8,600 nt of DNA from Tardiphaga sp. (lineage in GTDB: Bacteria > Pseudomonadota > Alphaproteobacteria > Rhizobiales > Xanthobacteraceae), in NCBI GenBank assembly GCA_028290325.1, contig JAQGJY010000252.1, forward strand, positions 1 through 8,600, given 5' to 3'. Every line of letters begins with the position of its first letter. Position 1 is the first letter of the stretch. The notes below the pieces were generated by a model. It ran no database searches and was not told the origin of the DNA. It was given only the letters and a program-made list of their open reading frames with translations. Positions 6,148 through 8,600 of this stretch are shown here, in pieces. Position numbers and translations under genes: made by a program.

Positions 6148-7551
6148 ATGCGGCTTCTCATCGTTGGCACCCTCAAGGGTCAACTCACCACCGCCACCAA
6201 GATCGCAATGGATAACGGCGCGTCCGTCATTCATGCCGAGGATCACGATCAGGCCATGCGCGTGCTGCGCGGCGGCAAAGGCGCGGACCTGCTGCTGGTC
6301 GATGTCGCGCTCGATATTCGCGACCTCGTGATGCGGCTGGAAGCCGAGCACATTCACGTGCCGATCGTCGCCTGCGGCATCACCAGCGACGCCCGCGCGG
6401 CGGTGGCGGCGATCCATGCCGGCGCGAAAGAATACATCCCTCTTCCGCCCGATCCCGAATTGATCGCGGCGGTGCTCGCCGCCGTCGCCAATGACACGCG
6501 CGACCTGATCTATCGTGACGAAGCGATGGCGAAAGTCATCAAGCTGGCGCAGCAGATCGCCGGCTCGGACGCCTCCGTCATGATCACGGGCGAAAGCGGC
6601 ACCGGCAAGGAAGTGCTGGCGCGCCACGTCCACAGCCGCTCGCACCGCGCCAAGAAGCCGTTTATCTCGATCAACTGCGCCGCGATCCCCGAACACCTTC
6701 TCGAATCCGAACTGTTCGGCCACGAGAAAGGGGCGTTCACCGGCGCGATCGCACGCCGCATCGGCAAATTCGAGGAAGCCACCGGCGGCACCTTGCTGCT
6801 CGACGAAATTTCCGAGATGGATGTGCGGCTGCAATCGAAATTGCTGCGCGCCATTCAGGAACGCGTCATCGATCGCGTTGGCGGCACCCGCCCGGTGCCG
6901 GTGGATATCCGCATCATCGCGACCTCGAACCGCAACCTGGCGGAGGCGGTCCGCGAAGGCACGTTCCGCGAAGATCTGCTGTTCCGCCTCAACGTCGTGA
7001 ATCTCAAGATTCCGGCTTTGCGCGATCGGCCCGCTGACATCACCGAACTGGCGTCGCACTTCGCGCGCAAATATGCCGACGCCAACGGCGTCCCATTGCG
7101 CCCGATCTCGGCCGAGGCGCGTCGCGTGCTGACGACCAACCGTTGGCAGGGCAACGTCCGCGAACTCGAGAACACGATCCATCGCGCCGTGCTGATGGCC
7201 GTCGGCGACGAAATCGGTGCGGATGCGATCCTGACGCCGGACGGCGATCGGCTCGATCTCGCCAAGACCGCGCCGGCCGTGGCGCACGCGACCTTCGCCG
7301 CCGAACAGGTCACACGCGCCTTGGTCGGCCGCACCGTCGCCGATGTCGAACGCGACCTGATCCTGGAAACGCTGAAGCATTGCCTCGGCAACCGCACCCA
7401 TGCGGCGAACATTCTCGGCATCTCGATCCGCACGCTGCGCAACAAGCTGAACGAATATTCCGATGGCGGGCTGCCGATCACCCCGGCCGGGGCCGGTGCC
7501 GGCATCGGTGCCGGCGCCGCGGATTATCGCGCGGTGGCGGCGAGCGCCTGA
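6148..7551 (+). CDS. flbD: FlbD, sigma-54-dependent flagellar transcription activator
   Basis: This NtrC-family enhancer-binding protein in Caulobacter activates late, sigma-54 flagellar genes and represses fliF. The 467-residue product has a receiver-like domain (1-~115), an AAA+ domain with Walker A GESGTGKE (148-155), the sigma-54 contact loop GAFTGA (196-201), Walker B GGTLLLDE (213-220) and FREDLLFRLNV (273-283), then a Fis-type helix-turn-helix (NRTHAANILGISIRTLRNKL, 415-434). The receiver is degenerate. D52 occupies the phospho-acceptor place (LLLVDV), but the acidic pair is replaced (IVGT, 5-8) and the conserved Lys before Pro is Leu99. Phosphorylation-independent control, as with FliX in Caulobacter, is therefore likely (inference). 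The C-terminal tail is a Gly/Ala run (about 448-458). AGGAG (6137-6141) lies six bases before the ATG. It is the last gene of the operon here; no T-run hairpin follows until 7763-7790. Confidence 0.93.
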   Translation: MRLLIVGTLKGQLTTATKIAMDNGASVIHAEDHDQAMRVLRGGKGADLLLVDVALDIRDLVMRLEAEHIHVPIVACGITSDARAAVAAIHAGAKEYIPLPPDPELIAAVLAAVANDTRDLIYRDEAMAKVIKLAQQIAGSDASVMITGESGTGKEVLARHVHSRSHRAKKPFISINCAAIPEHLLESELFGHEKGAFTGAIARRIGKFEEATGGTLLLDEISEMDVRLQSKLLRAIQERVIDRVGGTRPVPVDIRIIATSNRNLAEAVREGTFREDLLFRLNVVNLKIPALRDRPADITELASHFARKYADANGVPLRPISAEARRVLTTNRWQGNVRELENTIHRAVLMAVGDEIGADAILTPDGDRLDLAKTAPAVAHATFAAEQVTRALVGRTVADVERDLILETLKHCLGNRTHAANILGISIRTLRNKLNEYSDGGLPITPAGAGAGIGAGAADYRAVAASA

Positions 7552-7560
7552 GCGCGCCGC

Positions 7561-7727
7561 TCAGTCAAGCCTTGCGCGCGACAGGCGCAAGGCATTGGCG
7601 ATCACGCTGACCGACGACAGCGTCATCGCCAGCGCGCCCCAACATCGGCGATCCAGTTCGAGACGACGGACTCGACGATCTGTTCGCCGAACAGATGCGA
7701 AGACATATCGAGCACCACCACCGGCAG
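7561..7727 (-). pseudogene. Remnant of a P1B-type (copper) transporting ATPase
   Basis: Two pieces of a heavy-metal ATPase lie next to each other on the minus strand. Read from 7727 down to 7644, the frame gives LPVVVLDMSSHLFGEQIV followed by ESVVSNWIAD, matching the transmembrane segment that in CopA-type pumps reads roughly LPV-VLEMG-HL and continues to SNWIQ. At 7644 the frame changes: from 7641 down to the stop at 7561 it reads WGALAMTLSSVSVIANALRL and a few more residues, the characteristic end of these pumps. Everything between (ATP-binding and phosphorylation domains and the CPC membrane helix, several hundred residues in intact proteins) is missing, as is the N-terminus. It cannot encode a working pump. 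It starts nine bases past the flbD stop codon, in opposite orientation. The family match is from memory of the conserved motifs; no alignment was run. Confidence 0.75.
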
Positions 7728-7762
7728 CGCGGAGCGGTGATGCCGGTCGAAGGCGCACAGCA

Positions 7763-7790
7763 AAAAACGCGCGGTTACTCGCGCGTTTTT
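7763..7790 (-). terminator. Bidirectional intrinsic terminator between flbD and the ParA-like gene
   Basis: AAAAACGCGCG (7763-7773) pairs perfectly with CGCGCGTTTTT (7780-7790) around a 6-base loop. The stem is all G/C and has a run of As on one side and Ts on the other, so it can work in both directions. It lies 36 bases past the stop codon of the minus-strand ParA-like gene and is most likely its terminator. It may also stop transcription from the flbD side, 211 bases after the flbD stop codon. Confidence 0.85.
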
Positions 7791-7826
7791 CTGTCAGCCA
7801 AGACATAAGAGACATTCAAGCCGCGC

Positions 7827-8507
7827 TTACGCAGCCTGTTTGTGCATCGCGCCATTGGCGGAAGATGAGCCGCGAATGGCCTTCACCGAGCGTTCGATCG
7901 CGGCCCAGAGGCGGCTGATCTCGGAAGCGGCGCGGCCTTCCGATGCGTATTCCCGTGCACCTTCGCCCGAACCAAGCGCCAGCAGCAGGTCGGCGCGATT
8001 GGTGATCTGACCGCTCCACACCGGCGCCTTGAACTGGGCGAGCGCGGCGCGGGCGATGGTCACGAGCCGGCTTTCGTTTTCATCGCGCAGCGCCGGCGCG
8101 CCGTTCATCACCACCGCATAGGGCTTGCGCGCCGCGCGGCAGGTCTGAATGGTTTCCTGAACGGCATTGACGTCGAACACGCCGGGCCGCGCCGGAATGA
8201 TGACCATCGTGGCGTTGCGGATGGCGTCCTCCACGACAGGCGACATATTCGGCGGCGTATCAATGAACACCCACTCGTAACCGTCACGCTTGGCCTGCGC
8301 GACGATCTCGCCCACCGAACGGGTGGCGGGTTTCAACTGCGGCTCGTTGGTGCCGCGCAGTTTGTGCCAGAGCGTGAGCGAGCCCTGCGGATCCGCATCG
8401 ATCAGCAGACATGGCTTGGACGTTGTGTGGACGTGTGCAGCAAGATGTGCGGTCAGGGTACTTTTCCCCGATCCACCTTTTCGCGACGCAAAAACAATTA
8501 CGTTCAT
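7827..8507 (-). CDS. ParA/MinD-family ATPase, orphan (no ParB partner seen)
   Basis: This complete 226-residue P-loop ATPase belongs to the ParA/MinD (SIMIBI) group, whose members form ATP-dependent dimers that position DNA, protein clusters or division sites. Seen are the deviant Walker A KGGSGKST (10-17) with signature Lys10, the A' motif LLIDADPQGS (34-43), Walker B WVFIDTPPN (79-87), and the PARPG loop (105-109). The C-terminus (REYASEGRAASEISRLWAAI, 185-204) is helical, with no amphipathic MinD-type membrane tail evident. The start at 8507 is preferred over the ATG at 8552: GGAGG (8516-8520 on the complement) stands eight bases before it, and the protein then begins directly with the beta strand before Walker A. 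There is no N-terminal helix-turn-helix, so it is not a large plasmid-type ParA. No ParB-like gene or parS-like repeat is visible. The cargo is unknown. Confidence 0.88.
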   Translation of the reverse strand: MNVIVFASRKGGSGKSTLTAHLAAHVHTTSKPCLLIDADPQGSLTLWHKLRGTNEPQLKPATRSVGEIVAQAKRDGYEWVFIDTPPNMSPVVEDAIRNATMVIIPARPGVFDVNAVQETIQTCRAARKPYAVVMNGAPALRDENESRLVTIARAALAQFKAPVWSGQITNRADLLLALGSGEGAREYASEGRAASEISRLWAAIERSVKAIRGSSSANGAMHKQAA

Positions 8508-8545
8508 ATCCTCGGCCTCCAGATTGACCCCAGGGCCGGGAAGGT

Positions 8546-8563
8546 GAATCAAGTTGCTGATTC
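8546..8563 (-). promoter_or_regulatory. Inverted repeat with two GANTC sites upstream of the ParA-like gene
   Basis: GAATCA (8546-8551) and TGATTC (8558-8563) form a perfect 6-bp dyad with a 6-base spacer, 39-56 bases upstream of the ATG at 8507. Each arm contains a GANTC pentamer (8546-8550 and 8559-8563), the recognition sequence of the alphaproteobacterial cell-cycle methyltransferase CcrM. It could be an operator and/or a methylation-sensitive promoter site. No clear -35/-10 pair was recognised nearby. Confidence 0.4.
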
Positions 8564-8600
8564 GTTAAAGGTAAATCACCCATCGAAACGCGCTATGTGC

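Noticed and set aside
6112..7401. 429-codon minus-strand frame opposite flbD
   Set aside because: It is an antisense shadow of a gene with complete AAA+ motifs, and its composition is typical of reversed high-GC coding sequence.
7561..7815. An intact 84-residue minus-strand protein gene
   Set aside because: Only its last ~28 residues resemble a known family; the first part runs through the terminator hairpin and is out of frame with the other ATPase fragment, so a pseudogene explains it better.

Overview
The window is high-GC alphaproteobacterial DNA, most likely a Nitrobacteraceae-type member of the Hyphomicrobiales (Bradyrhizobium/Rhodopseudomonas relatives). The reasons are the order fliK-flgD-sciP-fliF-fliG-fliH-fliN-flbD, the presence of the alphaproteobacterial regulators SciP and FlbD, TTAA-N7-TTAA CtrA boxes, and the character of the proteins. 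The genus assignment is inference.

Layout, left to right. Positions 1-942 hold the 3' part of fliK (hook-length control). Its stop codon overlaps the ribosome binding site of flgD (953-1633, hook cap). A 280-bp gap without a convincing gene leads to sciP (1914-2189, small CtrA-inhibitory protein, DUF1153). The next 226 bp are dense with control signals: a GC-rich hairpin whose loop is half of a canonical CtrA box, a second hairpin with a T-run, a CGTTAA-N6-TTAACG dyad, a 14-base motif also present upstream of sciP, and a small hairpin just before fliF. A tight same-strand operon follows: fliF (2416-4053, MS ring), fliG (4055-5137, rotor switch), fliH (5137-5757, export ATPase regulator), fliN (5768-6115, C ring) and flbD (6148-7551, sigma-54 activator with a degenerate receiver domain).

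After flbD the flagellar run ends. I see no flhA, which often follows flbD in relatives. Instead the minus strand carries a scrambled scrap of a P1B-type (copper) ATPase (7561-7727): one membrane segment joined out of frame to the extreme C-terminus of the protein. A strong bidirectional hairpin terminator (7763-7790) and a complete minus-strand ParA/MinD-type ATPase gene (7827-8507) follow. The probable control region of that gene has an inverted repeat holding two GANTC (CcrM-type) sites.

Together the plus-strand genes build and time the flagellum. FliF, FliG and FliN form the basal rotor, FliH serves export, and FlgD and FliK make the hook cap and set hook length. FlbD would switch on later sigma-54 genes, while CtrA and its inhibitor SciP tie expression to the cell cycle. 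I found no wholly new system. The most unusual items are the ATPase remnant at the edge of the flagellar cluster, the layered promoter/terminator region between sciP and fliF, and the orphan ParA-like gene.
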